This document shows positions 39,708 through 52,171 of a stretch of 64,000 nucleotides of DNA, in pieces. Every line of letters begins with the position of its first letter. Within the stretch, counting starts at the first letter, position 1. The DNA is from Cucumis sativus (taxonomy: Eukaryota; Streptophyta; Magnoliopsida; Cucurbitales; Cucurbitaceae). The stretch is from positions 32,660,732 through 32,724,731 of the forward strand of contig NC_026657.2 of NCBI RefSeq assembly GCF_000004075.3. The letters run 5' to 3'. The notes beneath the pieces were generated by a model that saw only the letters and a list, made by a program, of their open reading frames with translations, had not been told where the DNA came from and made no database searches. Both the position numbers and the translations under genes were made by a program.

Positions 39708-41876
39708 AATGGGATATGAAGCTGATAAGCAACACAGTGAATGCATATAATATATGTCTGGCAATCTTTCAACATTTGATAGGTTGAGAGGTATATGTTA
39801 CTTTCCATACCGTTTGCTTCCAAGTGAAATAAACATATAATACCTCCCAACGTACAGCTCCTGGGAGGATCGTTCTCGTTGATATCACTTGTAAATAAAC
39901 ACACTAATTGCATAATGGAATGGTTTACATCGTTTGATATTTGATTTAGCCTTCTTCTTTTATAGTGTTGTTGGGGCGGTTTGTAAGTTAACCATTGTTC
40001 TTGCTAGTAATGAACGAATGGTACAAGAGTATAAGTCAGCTTGGGGCACAATAGACTGTAAAACCGTGTTTTGACCAATCGAACCACTGGTGGTCAATCG
40101 AAGACGAGGTAAGGTTCGATTTGAGAAAAATCCAAATTGACATTTTTTTAAAAGAAAAAGAATAAAAGCAACCAAAATTGACCGACGATCGATTTATAGT
40201 CCTCAATGATTGAAATTTGAACAATTACTAAACCAATCATAGTTGATTTGATGATGATCAATTACTAAACCAATCATAATTGATTTGATGGTGATTTAGT
40301 CGAAAATTGACTATGACTAAATGTAGCATGCACGATATAAGAACTTTATCATCAACCTTTATGTTCATTGTACCAATGGTCAAGGAGAATTAATTGAACT
40401 TAATCAAGTTCATGATAAATTATTTTTTTAGTCACAGTTTGAATGTATAATTCTTACACTCATTTACTTGTGATGGCCAACCTATTGCCACTTTGGAGGT
40501 TAGGTAATGTTCACTTGTTTTGATTTAAAAACAAAAGTTAGGAAGTTCTGGCTAAATATATGTTTTAGCCCTCAACGTCTACCTTTCTTGTTCTTATCAA
40601 TTTTGTTAGTGTGTCCAAATTAGTTTGTGATGGCTTACCTGACAAAATACTTCACGAATCAATAAAGGTTTAGAAAAAGAATAGTAGACGAATTTTCCAT
40701 ACACGACATGAATGGTGGGTGGTTGTTGAAAAAATGAGCTATACATACAAACAAGACAACATCCAAAACTGGCACCAAAAGATAATGGTTGATAGATATT
40801 GTGTAGTGGTATTGTTATTAATCCTACATTTCACTTGCTGTTTCGATTTGATGTAACAACTACTCAACTATCCCTTGGCCTTAATTATATCTCATCTCAT
40901 CTTGTTTTTCTATGACACCTACTTTAGTGAATTATTGAACTATTCAATTGATTGACTTTTAAAGTTCAAATTCTATCAAATTTATCTTATTTTGGATGAT
41001 TCTTCAAATCATTATTTGGTCATTATTTGTTTAACAAATGGATAACATAACTTCAAATAATTTAGAAAACATAAATTGATTGATTGGCACATGTATTGGA
41101 TAGTCAAATATTAAGTTTGAGAATATGTATAGATACACATTTCAATATTGGAATTGAAATAAGCATTTAGAAATTAAAGAACCTAAGTTCCTCACATCCT
41201 ATATATCCCATTTAATACATCCTTGAACGTTTTTTTATAAAAAAAAACAACAAATCTAAACTTTTAACATTTTTTATGTATAAAAAAAATCAACAAATGC
41301 ATTATACATAAAATTGAATTTTGACTGATTAATGAAATTCTAATTTTTTTTTTTTTGTCATGTCAAATATGCCGACAACCTGTTAAACACAATTAAAAGT
41401 TCAAAAACTTATTTTGTACAAGTGAAAAGTTTAAAGATTTATTACACTTTTTGTAGTACAAAGACCTATTAAATACAAATTGAGAGAGTTCAAAAACATG
41501 TTAAAGTTCATTGAGTTTAAACGGTTACTTTTCTCATGGCTGATCATGACAAGAAGGCTTCAAAATAAAAACAGAGTAGCCAATAGTTACACGAGAAAAT
41601 TTTACATATAGCAGATGAAATTAGAGATACAAGACCTTTTCCTATCAATTTACAGACATGTAACTAAAGCCCACCTCTTCAAAATAAGCATTAAGTTCTG
41701 TTCACTGATGGGGTTTGAGAAAACAAAAACATCTCCCAAAGGTTGAAATCAGCTAAAATCCTATTCTCTACCCTCCCCTGTTTCTATAAGCATTAGTTGG
41801 CAGAGATCAACAAGCATCTAACCTGAAATTGAAAATGCCAACGTTCAGAATCAGATTCTCAACTGTGGTCCAAAGG
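39708..41876. other. Convergent intergenic region
   Basis: The arabinofuranosidase and RING genes point toward each other here. The ends hold their 3' UTRs, probably to about 40000 and from about 41570. The middle is AT-rich with a 37-bp tandem duplication, listed separately, and no gene. Confidence 0.5.
40222..40295. repeat. 37-bp tandem duplication
   Basis: Two adjacent copies, 40222-40258 and 40259-40295, both begin CAATTACTAAACCAATCATA and differ by only two bases, so the duplication is fairly recent. Confidence 0.9.
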
Positions 41877-44800
41877 TCAAACCAATGTATCACCCTGGCG
41901 GATGTTAGACTTGCAGAGTGGGCAGGTTGCATTTATCCGAAGCCATTTGGCAATGCACCCACAATGAAAATGGTGGTTGCAGGGTAGAGTATAGAGCTCC
42001 GTCCCGTCTTCATATCTTGAAAGGCAAATGCAGCATTCCTATAGAAAAGTAAATTTTTGCATACTCAGCTTCAAATCAGGGGAAACCCTTGATGAGATAA
42101 GCGAAAACAATTACAAGATGAACACTATAGTGAGTGTGACAAACACTATAATTTGATTACATCTTGTCTGTTGTGATAATGTTTCTATGATGATACAATA
42201 GAATTGTAGCAATCCACTAGATAGCTAGCTTATAAATATTCATAATTAGACATAAAAGATAAGTAGCTGACCGAATCCTCTGGATGAAGAGCAAGTTCTT
42301 TGATACGGTGACTGTTATCTAACTCCACAGTTGAACCGATTGGTTCTCGTTCTTTTCCGAGGTTAAATGTTCCAAGTACAGCCTGACGAAATGTATACTT
42401 GGGAAGAGTCCTGATATCCTCTTCTGAGGCACCTTCTCTAGTAGTCATGGCATATGCAAATGCTACAATTGGAATGCAGCAACAAAGAGAGAAAAAAATA
42501 ACACATGCCATCCCAATACAAAAGAGAATGAAGAACAAGTCAAACGCTAGAAAGACCACAGTTAACCTGCAAATGACCCCAAAAAATATCAGCATCGAAG
42601 CACCAAATTAGATTAGATTAAATGCTCTGCACACCAACAAATCAAAGCTAGATTGCTTTGGGTGAATCCAATTAAAGCTACAATTTTGAAATAATGAAAA
42701 GAGAAAAACATTTGATGACATCTTCAGATTGGATCGAGGAAATGGATTCAGAAAAGTTCAAATCATCTTCTTAGTTTTCCTTAAACTTGTTATCAGTGTT
42801 GAGCCTTTGTGAAACATTTATGTTGATTGTAATTGAGGGTTGTTTTTTCTTTCATCGTCATCCACTTATCCTTATAGGATCATGGGTTTAATTCTTCTGT
42901 TTCTTTTTGTTATTAAAAAAAAACAGTATACTGAAGATATACCTTTCTTTTTGCATAGGCGATTTTGTAATTGTCTGAGATCTAAATCTCAACAGCTTGT
43001 TTTGATATGTAAACATTACTAGAAGTCTAATCTGAAAAGATTAATAACTTAACCACCAGTTTTCTACTATGACATCTGCTGAAAGGTTATGAACTGGTGA
43101 AAAAAAATTTAAAGTTGAGTCTAGATTGAACAGTGCAAAAACGTGAGATTGCAGTTGCAACAACTTTCAATGTAGTTGAAGTTGCAAATTTCCAATTTGT
43201 TATATAAACCTATTGCTCCAAGAGGAAACATGTCACTGTCAGAAAGGAAGAGTTCTTACCAGTAAAGCCGGGGAGAATCTTGTAGAAGTGCTTGGCCACC
43301 CATGACAATCCAATAGAATCCGAAGACCCACCAGACAGACGAAGTCATTGTATTCATTGATTCCAACCTTTTCATTATGCTAGAAGGACATATAAGAACA
43401 AATTAGTCGAAAGCTTGTTGCAGCTTATAGATCTGTATATTTTTCTGTGTTTATTAAGCAAGTTCAAGACTCAATGTGAGAAAACAATGGGATGCATATC
43501 CATTCCTAAAAGAATACAATTAACTGTGGCCAATATGTTTGGCAGTTTTGAATTTTCCATACATTGAGCAAATTTGACTTTTATGACATATAGAAGAAAC
43601 ATATAGATTGTGAATTCACCAAGGGAATTCCATCATTATTATCCATTTTAAAGGTTAAAATTAGAGAAATGGAGTTCCAAAAACAAATATAAAAAGAAAT
43701 AAAATTTAAACTCATTAAAAAGCCAAAGGAAAGTTATAGATGTTTTCTCTCTAAGAGGTCACCTACACTTATACCTTCAAGCATTTCCCAATATTACAAA
43801 TGCCAACAGACAAAATAGAAAAAGCAGAATATGGAAAAAACTATAATTCCATCTGATAGCAGCATTAAATAGGAGGTATCAGTTTCTATATGGGAAAAAA
43901 CAAACTAAAAAAGAAAAAGAGGAGAAATGAATTATACTCTGCAGTTATGCCAAATCAAACCATTTTCTTAAAATTCTAATCCATTCCTCACAAGACAAGT
44001 CCCTAAAACTGTTCAAATCGCTCAACTCTACAGGACCTGGCATTCCCTTTTGTATTAAGTTCCCCCTCCCTGTTTAGTATATTTTAACAAATCAAACACC
44101 AAGAGAACCCTATGGGAGGTGATATAAACTATCCTCAGTACTTTATCCACAAAATACTTCCGTGATTGAAATCAACAAAAAATGAACAACTAGATGCAAT
44201 GTCTATACCACTGGATTCAAAGGAAAAACAGGTCAAAATCAAACTTCAAAAGGACAAAAGATGAGTGAAATTGGTACACATGTTACTTAGATTACTGCAT
44301 TGGAAAGGAAAACCTCAAAGTAGCACATGTAATGCAATCAATTCAAGTTATTCAACTATCTTCACTTTTACTTCTTCCACATATGAAGGCCTAACAAAGG
44401 AAATGCATTGCCGCTACCCAACCGTTTCTAAGAAAACCCATGTTCAATTACACAATAGTTCACTGTTTCTCCCATCAAACAAGAAGGGGTTTCCAGAAGG
44501 GAAAAAAAAACGCACAAGACCAAAAATTAGTGTCTTCAGGTCAAAATTCAAGGGATTAGAAAAAGGTCAACAATGTAGACAACCAGAGACAGCGCATGAC
44601 AAAGAACTTCCTCTAGCACCATGAAACAAAACCATAAACACTATTTTCCCTACCTGCGATGAGCCGTACGGTCCTCAAATCCATGGTGTGCCATACTCCT
44701 CTGGTACTCAAAGAAGACAAAACCAACATGCAAAAGGCATTGTAAGCCATACCCAGAAATCCAAAGGCGTAAAGGGGTAGAAGGTCGTTCCCTAAACGTA

Positions 44801-45087
44801 GAGAAAAGGACAACAACAGAGACAAGAACAAAAGCCAAATTCCAGACAACGTCAAGAACCAAAATGGGCATAGAGTAGGAGCAATTCTCCCTAATAAAAG
44901 AGCGACGACTGAAATCATCGGAGTCAGAGTGATCTTCGGCGCAATCGGCGAGTAGAGGACGGTGGCGGTCGGAGGAAATCAAACGGGTAGTGTATCGAGT
45001 TAAAGGGATTGTGAAAGTAGTGCTGACAGTGGGATAACGAAGAAGAGAGTGATTGAGAGTGGGTCTAAGAGCTCGTTGTTCTTCCAT
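41877..45087 (-). CDS. Membrane-anchored RING-H2 E3 ubiquitin ligase (At1g12760/RIE1-like)
   Basis: It is expected to transfer ubiquitin from an E2 to substrates at a membrane. The exons are 44654-45087, 43260-43379, 42272-42566 and 41877-42038, joining in frame to 336 aa. The N-terminal 70 residues are Ser/Thr/Arg-rich and cytosolic. Hydrophobic segments lie at about 75-98, 106-126, 155-176 and 186-225, the last containing [13 protein letters not shown]. The RING-H2 domain is at the extreme C-terminus: C285-C288, C303-H305-H308-C311, C322-C325, with spacing C-x2-C-x14-C-x-H-x2-H-x2-C-x10-C-x2-C and a Trp at 315, all intact. The segment [15 protein letters not shown] before the RING is typical of this plant family. 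It is shorter at the N-terminus than the roughly 400-aa relatives. Whether it is the RIE1 ortholog itself is not decided. Confidence 0.92.
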
Positions 45088-48000
45088 TATGGGAATTGGA
45101 TTGTTGAAGTTGAGAGAGAAATTGGTGAAAAATGAGGAATGAAGAGTGAGGAATGAGGAATGAAGATGAATAGAATGTGAGAGGCGGAGCTGAGGCGGGT
45201 CGTAACTGGAGCTCCGTCGTGGGGTGGGAAAGATTCAAGATTAAACGACGCCGTATAGTGATACTACAAATCGTTTTAGAGATTTGGGGTACGATGATAG
45301 ATTAATGTCCATTTCAAGCAAAAAGTTTTGTAATATTTGACCTAAAAAGTTAAGAAAATAAATATAATGGTGGTTTCTTAATATAGCAAAAAAAATAATA
45401 TATATATTTATTTATTAATACGGTAAAATTTTTCTTTTCACTCACTATAGTCCGTCATAATTCAAATAGACGTTGATAGATATTTCGTGATGTTGATCGT
45501 GAGACAATTTAATAATTATTTTGGAATTCTTAACACACTTTAATAATTATTTTGGACTTGTTAGGCCAACTACTTTTTCTTTATAATCATTTGATTTTTA
45601 GTTTTTGAAAATTAAGCGTATAAGCACTTTTTTATTACATATTTTCTGTTTAACGTTTTTAAAAAACTAACTTCTAAAAAATATAGTTTTTAAAAATAGA
45701 TAATTATTCTAAATGATAAAATTGTTTAATATATTTACCAATGTAGTTAAATTTCACTATCTTATAGAAGGTTGGATAATGATATTTTACAATCAAACCT
45801 TTAGAAATTTGTTTTCATTTTTAAAACTTTGCTAAAAATTCAACCCATTTACTTCATAAATAATAAAACCATTTTAAGAAATTAATCATAACAGAAATAT
45901 GTAGCTTTCAAAAACTAGAACACCCAATAGTTTTATAAAATAAGTTTTTGTTTTTAGAATTTGACTATAAATTCAAGAGGTGAAAACAACCCAAAAATGA
46001 TCCGCTTTTAAAATTTGTAATTATTTCACCCGTCAATTTTAAAAAGTGTCAATTAGGTAAAAATATTTCATTTGATAATTTCTTTTAAAATTTTAAAATT
46101 TGTTTGTCTTATAGTCAAACAAGTCCTTAAACTTTTGGTTATGTCTATAATGTGTTTAATAGATTTGTAAAATTTGGTTTATTTAATACTTTTTTAGAAT
46201 TTATAAATGTATTTGAAAAAAAATTGAAAGTTTATTACATGACAATTTTAAATTTTAATGACAACAAAAAAAAATACTCAACAAGTTTTTGTAATTTAGC
46301 TAAAAGTAAAACTTGACGTTTAAAATTCATTTCCTTCATTCAAAATTTGAATTTATTAAAGATTGAATTGTAAGAAGAACTTTTGAATGTTGTACTAAAT
46401 TTTTTGAGGTATTTAAAATTACGTTCTTACAATAGAATAGATGGATGAAGTGATTAATAAGGAATTGATTATTTCTAAATGTTTAATAGAACAATAAAAA
46501 GAAAAGAAAAAGGCAACCAAAAAAAATCCTAATTAACTTCATACATTAAGACATATATTCTTATCATCGAGAAATCAAACTTTGCCACATATGTAGTGAG
46601 GGCAAATCAAGAATAAAGTTTGAACTTGGATCTCGAGAAACCAATTTTGTCACTAAGTCAACGACTAGTATTTGTTGGTGCATACATGTTAAATAAAAAA
46701 TAGTTTCACGAATATAAAATTTTAATATTAATATAAAATCAAAATACAATAAAATTTAATTAATAACGCTTTCAAAAATAGTCAAAAATTTGCAAATAGT
46801 TTTAACTGTTTTAATGTAATTTTTTTAAAAAGTTATATACATATAATCAATCATGAAGATTTAAAATTTAAAATTTAAAATCGAGCTAATTAATGAGAAA
46901 AAAAAAAAGGGAAGTGTGTTATTCTGTTAACAAATAAGAATTTTTATTGTTAATTTTATTTTTTTTATTGATTGTGACTTTATGGTGTCCTAATAAATTT
47001 GGGTAGGAATAAGTTATGAAGAAAAAAAAAAAAAAAGCACTGTTTTACAGTTAAATAATTTATTATTGTGTTTGTGACAACAAATTAATGAGGCATGTCA
47101 ATGTGTTGGAAGGTACAAATTAATAATAGACCCCATCATATTTTTCTAAATAATAATAACAATAATAATAAACAAAGATCCAATTATTATTACAATTCTT
47201 TATTTTATTTTTCTTTTTTCTCTTTCTGAAAGATATTTATATAATAAATATATAAATGAGAAACAAAAGTTATGATTGGTAGAGGTTGAAAGTCACTGTT
47301 GTTGATTTTGATTTATGTGAATAAAATTTTAAGAGTCAGGTAGCCCATTATGGCTTGCCACCTTAAAATAATAATAGTAGTAATAATAATAAAAATGTCA
47401 TTTTAAAGTAAATATTGTAAGGTCATCAATATTGGAAAATATACCGGCAGCCTTCGAATTTATCATAGTGTTTTTGTTTTGCAAGGTGAGAGATTAAATT
47501 ATATTGACATTTGAAATAGTAATTTGGATTTTATCTATTAAAAGTATCATAGATTATGGATGAGGGTTGTAAACTCTTTCGAAATGAAGCAGAGAATCCA
47601 TGATTATGTATATATATATATATATTCACAATAATGATCCTTTTTCCAATTTTTCCATCCATGATTTTTTCATATTTTAATACAATGGGTGTTTTAATAT
47701 ATAAAACTATAGGCATGCATGCATCGATCGATTGAAATTGATTTGTTCAATCAAATTGTCACCAACCCAACTATGGTAAGTTTTGTAAATGTTTAAATCA
47801 ATCTCCAACCATGAAGAAATACAAACCACCAATTAATTGGTCAATCGTTGGTTTGACTCGGTTTAGGCGTTTAAAATTTTGATCGATTAGCTTGGATTTT
47901 CATTCTATTATGTTCACTCCGGTTTAAAACTAGTTGAGCATTAAAATCATGAATGATATATATAGTAGGTAAGTTAAAAAAGATGAAATTATATTGTTGT

Positions 48001-48820
48001 ATTATTTAAAGTATAATGGTAGGAAACTATATAATTGAAAATTAATTACATATGTAAAATATTATGCTTTTAGCTTTTTCTTATTTTTATTTGAATATTA
48101 ATATATAGTTGATCCCATTTATGAGATGGATTCTTCACGCGTTAATTAGTGTAATTTAATTGAAATTTATCTTCATCTTGCCATAATTAAAACAACAAAC
48201 AAAAGTCATTGCAATAATAAGTACTATAATTGTCAGTTGTTGAACTTTCCAAACCTTTTGTCTATTGATGAGCTAAATTACATTCCCTATACATTATAAC
48301 TTACACCAACAATTCAAAGGCAAAAGTGAATCCTCAAATCATATTTTTTTTTAAAATGTATTTTCTTTTCATATATACTAGAAAGTATAGTAATTCCAAC
48401 GAGTATAGTTCAAAAATAGTTTAATTCAAACGTCTTATGTTGAGATTTTTAATCTTTTGTTGACTTTAATAAGTAATTTTTTTCGACCTACCTCTCTAGT
48501 CTCTTACGATTTTCTCCTCCCTCCCTACCTCTTTCTCAAGAACACACACATAATCTTGCTTTTCCAATTTAATTTAAAAGCTATAGGTTTATAACCGACT
48601 CATCCGGGCATTTTAAAAAATAGTTGTATATAGTTTCATTTTTTTTTACTATTCATAAAAATTTCCCTATGTTGAAGGTATTACCAAAATAATAATAATA
48701 ATAATAATCTTAAAACAAAGGTAATCAATAATAATAGACAAAAAATAAAACTTTAAAAATTACTTAAAACATATTATCAATAACGTTCCAAATTGTAACG
48801 TCACAGGCCCAGGTTTCGAC
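45088..48820. other. Intergenic, strongly AT-rich
   Basis: About 45088-45290 is the promoter and 5' leader of the minus-strand RING gene; it contains AAACGACGCCGT at about 45243. From 45300 on the sequence is AT-rich with poly-A/T runs and microsatellites (TA at about 47607-47627, AAT at about 48691-48709). A tRNA-like fragment, reading TGACTTAGTGAC on the minus strand near 46650, may be a SINE relic. No gene was seen. Confidence 0.5.
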
Positions 48821-49312
48821 ATCTCATTTTACTATTCTTAAAGGTTTATTAGAGTGAGTTTTTTTCACAAATCAACCCGAATCATTTTAGCATGCTTTGT
48901 CTTCACTCATATACATCTATGGAATATTCCTAAGAGGTCACCCAACTCCAAGCTAAGCATGCTTAACTTTGGAGTTCGTGTGATCAAGCCATCAAAAAGG
49001 AAAGTGTACCTTGGTGACATAGGTATTTCTCCTACATCCCTGTTACCTGGCAACATCATCCTTGCTATTCTTAAATACTTGTTAGAGTGAAAGTTCTCCC
49101 TACAAACCAACAAGAGACCTTTCATAATGTTTTGTCCTCACTCACATGCATTCAAGAATATTTCTCACTCACATGCATTCAAGAATATTTCCAGAGGTCA
49201 CCCAATATAAAATTGCTCCAAGCTAAGCGCGTTTAACTTTGGACTTCTTATGATCAAGCAACCTAAAAGGAAGGTACACATTGTTAGTATAAGTATTAAT
49301 TTTTAATTCTTT
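48821..49312 (-). mobile_element. Two head-to-tail 5S-rRNA-like repeats, Cassandra-type TRIM LTR candidates
   Basis: Two diverged units of about 245 bp (about 48821-49064 and 49065-49312) follow one another. On the minus strand each contains a 5S-rRNA-like block: AACTCCAAAGTTAAGCATGC, then TTGGAGTTGGGTGACCTC in unit 1, and the equivalent AAAGTTAAACGCGCTTAGC...TTGGGTGACCTC in unit 2. In genuine 5S rRNA these are the internal control boxes. The surrounding sequence is not 5S, so this is not an rRNA gene. Cassandra retrotransposons carry such 5S-derived blocks in their LTRs. No primer-binding site or internal domain is visible between the units. Unit 2 has an internal 27-bp tandem duplication at 49137-49190. 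Confidence 0.65.
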
Positions 49313-49399
49313 TAAGTCTTTCTTAACATTACTTTCATGTCTTCAAGATCCCTCTCATTCAGATGTGATATCGATTCATTCATGTCTACAACCTAATGT

Positions 49400-50048
49400 C
49401 GGGCCTAACATAGGTGGATTGAGTTTTGCTTAAGCCAGAAAAGCGAAGAGGTTTCCCACGCAAGCTTGATACCAAGAAAACTCAGCATGCATTGACCTAA
49501 GCGGCTGACTTAGCTCTCTCTTTTTCTCTCTCTCTATCGGCTATTATGTTGGGTGAAAAACGTGGGTCAGGTTTTGCTTATGCCAAAAAAGCGAAGATGT
49601 TCCCCACTCAATCTCTGATATCGGGAACTCAGCGTGCATTTTACTTGACCCAAGCAGCTGATTTGGCTCTCTCTTTTTTTTATCTCTCTATCGGCCGCGA
49701 AAAAGAAAGAAAAAGAGAGAGAGCCAAGTCAACCGCTTAGGTGAAGTAAAATGTGGGATGAGTTCACCCGCTATGAGAGCTTGCATGAGCAACCTCTCCC
49801 CTTTTTTGGCCTAAGCAAAACCTGAGTTGTCTAGTCCTTGGAGTTCTTTACCTAGCACAACATCCGAGAGAGAGAAAAAAAAGAGAGCCAGTTAGGTCAG
49901 GTAAAATGCGTGCCCAGGTATTAGAGCTTGAGTGGAGTGGGGAACCTCTCTCCTTTTCTAGCCTAAGAAAAACCCGACCCACCTAGTCCTTAAAGTTCTT
50001 CACCCAGCACAGTAACCAACCGGTATAGAGAGAAAAAAAGATAGAGCC
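49400..50048. repeat. Foldback array: four related units in inverted orientation
   Basis: The left half holds two direct units (about 49410-49560 and 49561-49694). Each runs GTTTTGCTTA.GCCA.AAAAGCGAAGA, then CCCCACTC, AACTCAGC.TGCATT, AGC.GCTGA.TT.GCTCTCTC and CTCTCTATCGG. The right half (about 49695-49870 and 49871-50048) holds two units that are the reverse complements of these, with GAGAGAGAGCCAAGTCA.CCGCTTAGGT and CCTAAGCAAAACCTGA. The dyad lies near 49695, at the junction of TATCGGCCG and AAAAAGAAAG. Divergence between units is visible but moderate. No transposase or reverse-transcriptase coding is present. The right end abuts the Aladin pseudogene directly. Confidence 0.8.
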
Positions 50049-52108
50049 AATGGGAAAATTATTCAACGGAACGGTGTGATTGCATCTTTGCAGGATTCGT
50101 TGAGGGCTCATCAACCGTCTGTTGCGTCCTAATGATGTAAGTTTGATATTTGTTGATAACGAATAATGTGATTGAGAAGCATTTCTAATGCTGGTACACC
50201 AGTTTCCCGACTTCAAGGCATTCCCTTACCCGTTTCCTAACATCTAGGCTGTAGCATAGACAACTTTTCCATTAAAGGAAAAAAAAGAGAAGAAGAAGAA
50301 TCCTTCAATATCGTTTTGTGTAAGGCACTCGAAATCCTAGATTGTGTTCAATACGATTCACAGCTAAGGCAGTATAACATGAGTAGAAAATTGTTAGTTA
50401 AGGAATATTTGTAAGAATTTCCGCACAGCAAATTTCATTGAATTTTGTTGCCTATTGTGAAGGGAAAAGACCTACCCTACATATTTTGGCAACAAAATTT
50501 TGAAGTTCATGATGCCTTGAAGTTCTTAATTCATTATGTTTGTTGGAGTTGAATACATAATATGAAATTTGAAATGGCGTCATTAAAATATGCCTCTGTT
50601 GTAATTTTAAGGAGGTTCGACATTTTTCCCCTTATTCTTTTGCATGAATAAAATGTTTGCTATCTGTATGCGGCATCTCTTGAGGAAGTTGAACCTTGGA
50701 AACTTGACTTGGCATCTTGCTATCTGCTTGAGGTGTTTATGGGGCTTATATTCACGACTAAGCATATAATACATCTACAAGTTCATGGTCTGGCCTAACA
50801 TAAAAAGAATAGCCTTGGAATGACAATAAATCTATTTACTTTGAAGTTCTGAAGTTGTTAAATATGCAGATCAAGCGAAGTTTAATAAATTGGCTGCATT
50901 GTGCATTCCAAAATCAAAGATATGCTTTATAACTTGTGAAAGAAAGTTAAGCGCCTCGTGCTCACTAATCAATTTTACAGGTAAAATACTTACCAACCGA
51001 ATATCTTCAAGGAGTGAGTTGGCACCAGCACAAGCATATTATTGCATTCATATCTGGGACGAATCAAGTGTTGTTCGTGACTATGAAAATGCAGGTCATC
51101 AAATCTAGTTCAATGTATGATTTGGTTAAAATTTTGTAATCTTTATTTTTGTGTAGATATACAGAAGTAGGTTTATTGTTTTTCTGATATTTTTATTTGT
51201 ATATAGAACTTGCATTAGTTCATTTCATCTAAAAATTACTTGTTCAATTTCTATCAAATAATGTGGATTTTTTTCACTCTCTGGACAGAAGGAAAAGACC
51301 CTTGTATTTTGAAACCATGACTTGCAAAGGGATGTTAAAGTTCTTGAGTGGAGACCAAACAGCGGGAGGACTCTGTCTGTTGCATGCAAGCAAGTACCTT
51401 AGAGCTGCAATCTTATCATATAAAATAAGCACTATAGATCTTAGAACTTAACAGGATAAAATCATTTCTCACAAGAATGTTTGCTGTACATTAGCGTTAT
51501 ATTTTAACTTGACTTGAAATCCCTGGACTGAATGTTCTTTCAGAGGTGGAATTTGTATATGGGCTGCTTCTTTCCCTGGAAATGATGCTTCCGTGAGACC
51601 TGGTGCCATGTCTTTCTTAGGATCATTCTCAAGAGGCTTCGGGGTTCGATATACGCTAGTTGATTTTCTTCGAAGCCATGATGAACAGATTAGTGCCCTG
51701 TCATGGAGTTCGGATGGAAGATATCCAAATCAATTAACAAATTTTAGTCCTTTGCATGATAGTTGAATTGATGGTTGGATGATAGTGCAAACCCCTTTCT
51801 CTGTGGAAGAATTCATCAAATGATTTTCTTTGATTATACTTGCTGACAATATTTTACTTGCTATATTTTTATTGTTCTTTTTATGTTGTCTCCTCACCGA
51901 AGTATTTCAACCTGATACTAGAGATTTCCTTTAACTCCTTAGCACATATCTCGCATCTGCTACTTATGAGAGCTCTTCTTTTACCATTTGGGATGTGGCT
52001 CAAGGTATGTCAAAGGCTAATCTTCTTAGTTATCATTGATAAGTAGATGGTATTTTTTTTAAGAATAGTACTAATGATAGAGAAAATGCTTTCGTTAGTA
52101 AGACATAT
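50049..52108 (+). pseudogene. Truncated inverted copy of the Aladin gene (exons 3 to 7 with introns)
   Basis: This stretch is nearly identical, by eye, to the reverse complement of about 56685-58727 in the intact Aladin gene. It includes introns, so it is a DNA-level duplication and not a retrocopy. The matching blocks are the 3' half of exon 3 (about 50049-50136), exon 4 (50981-51094), exon 5 (51289-51389), exon 6 (51544-51720) and exon 7 (51946-52004). It lacks the start codon, exons 1-2 and everything after exon 7. The frame is broken by single-base deletions in exon 3 (GCAGGATTC for GCAGGGATTC, and a second in GGCTCATCAACC), another in exon 4 (CAAGTGTTG for CAAGTTGTTG) and a one-base insertion in exon 5 (TTTTGAAACC for TTTTGACCC). 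Several replacements also occur in exon 6. It cannot encode Aladin. Confidence 0.93.
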
Positions 52109-52136
52109 TGATTTTAATTTTTTCAAGTTTCTGCAG

Positions 52137-52171
52137 ATCTGAAAGAGAAACTATCTGCTGCCACAGAAGAG
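52137..52171 (+). other. Exon-like fragment next to the pseudogene breakpoint
   Basis: A good acceptor (TTTCTGCAG) is followed by 35 nt that read LKEKLSAATEE when entered in phase 1, and then by GAG|GTTGGT. The incoming phase matches the outgoing phase of pseudo-exon 7 (CAA G). It is absent from the intact Aladin gene. It could be a captured exon of another gene or chance. Confidence 0.25.

Noticed and set aside
42835-42925. SINE-like word GGATCATGGGTTTAATTC followed by an A-run in the RING gene intron
   Set aside because: Only one promoter-like word is visible, with no A-box at the right distance and no flanking duplication, which is too little to call an element.
48921-49010. Possible 5S rRNA gene on the minus strand
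   Set aside because: Only the internal control-box region matches; the 5' and 3' thirds of 5S rRNA are missing and the block is embedded in a repeated unit, so it is a retroelement-type derivative.
50870-52010. A second functional Aladin gene on the plus strand
   Set aside because: It lacks the start codon, exons 1-2 and exons 8-14, and carries at least four single-base frameshifts against the intact copy.
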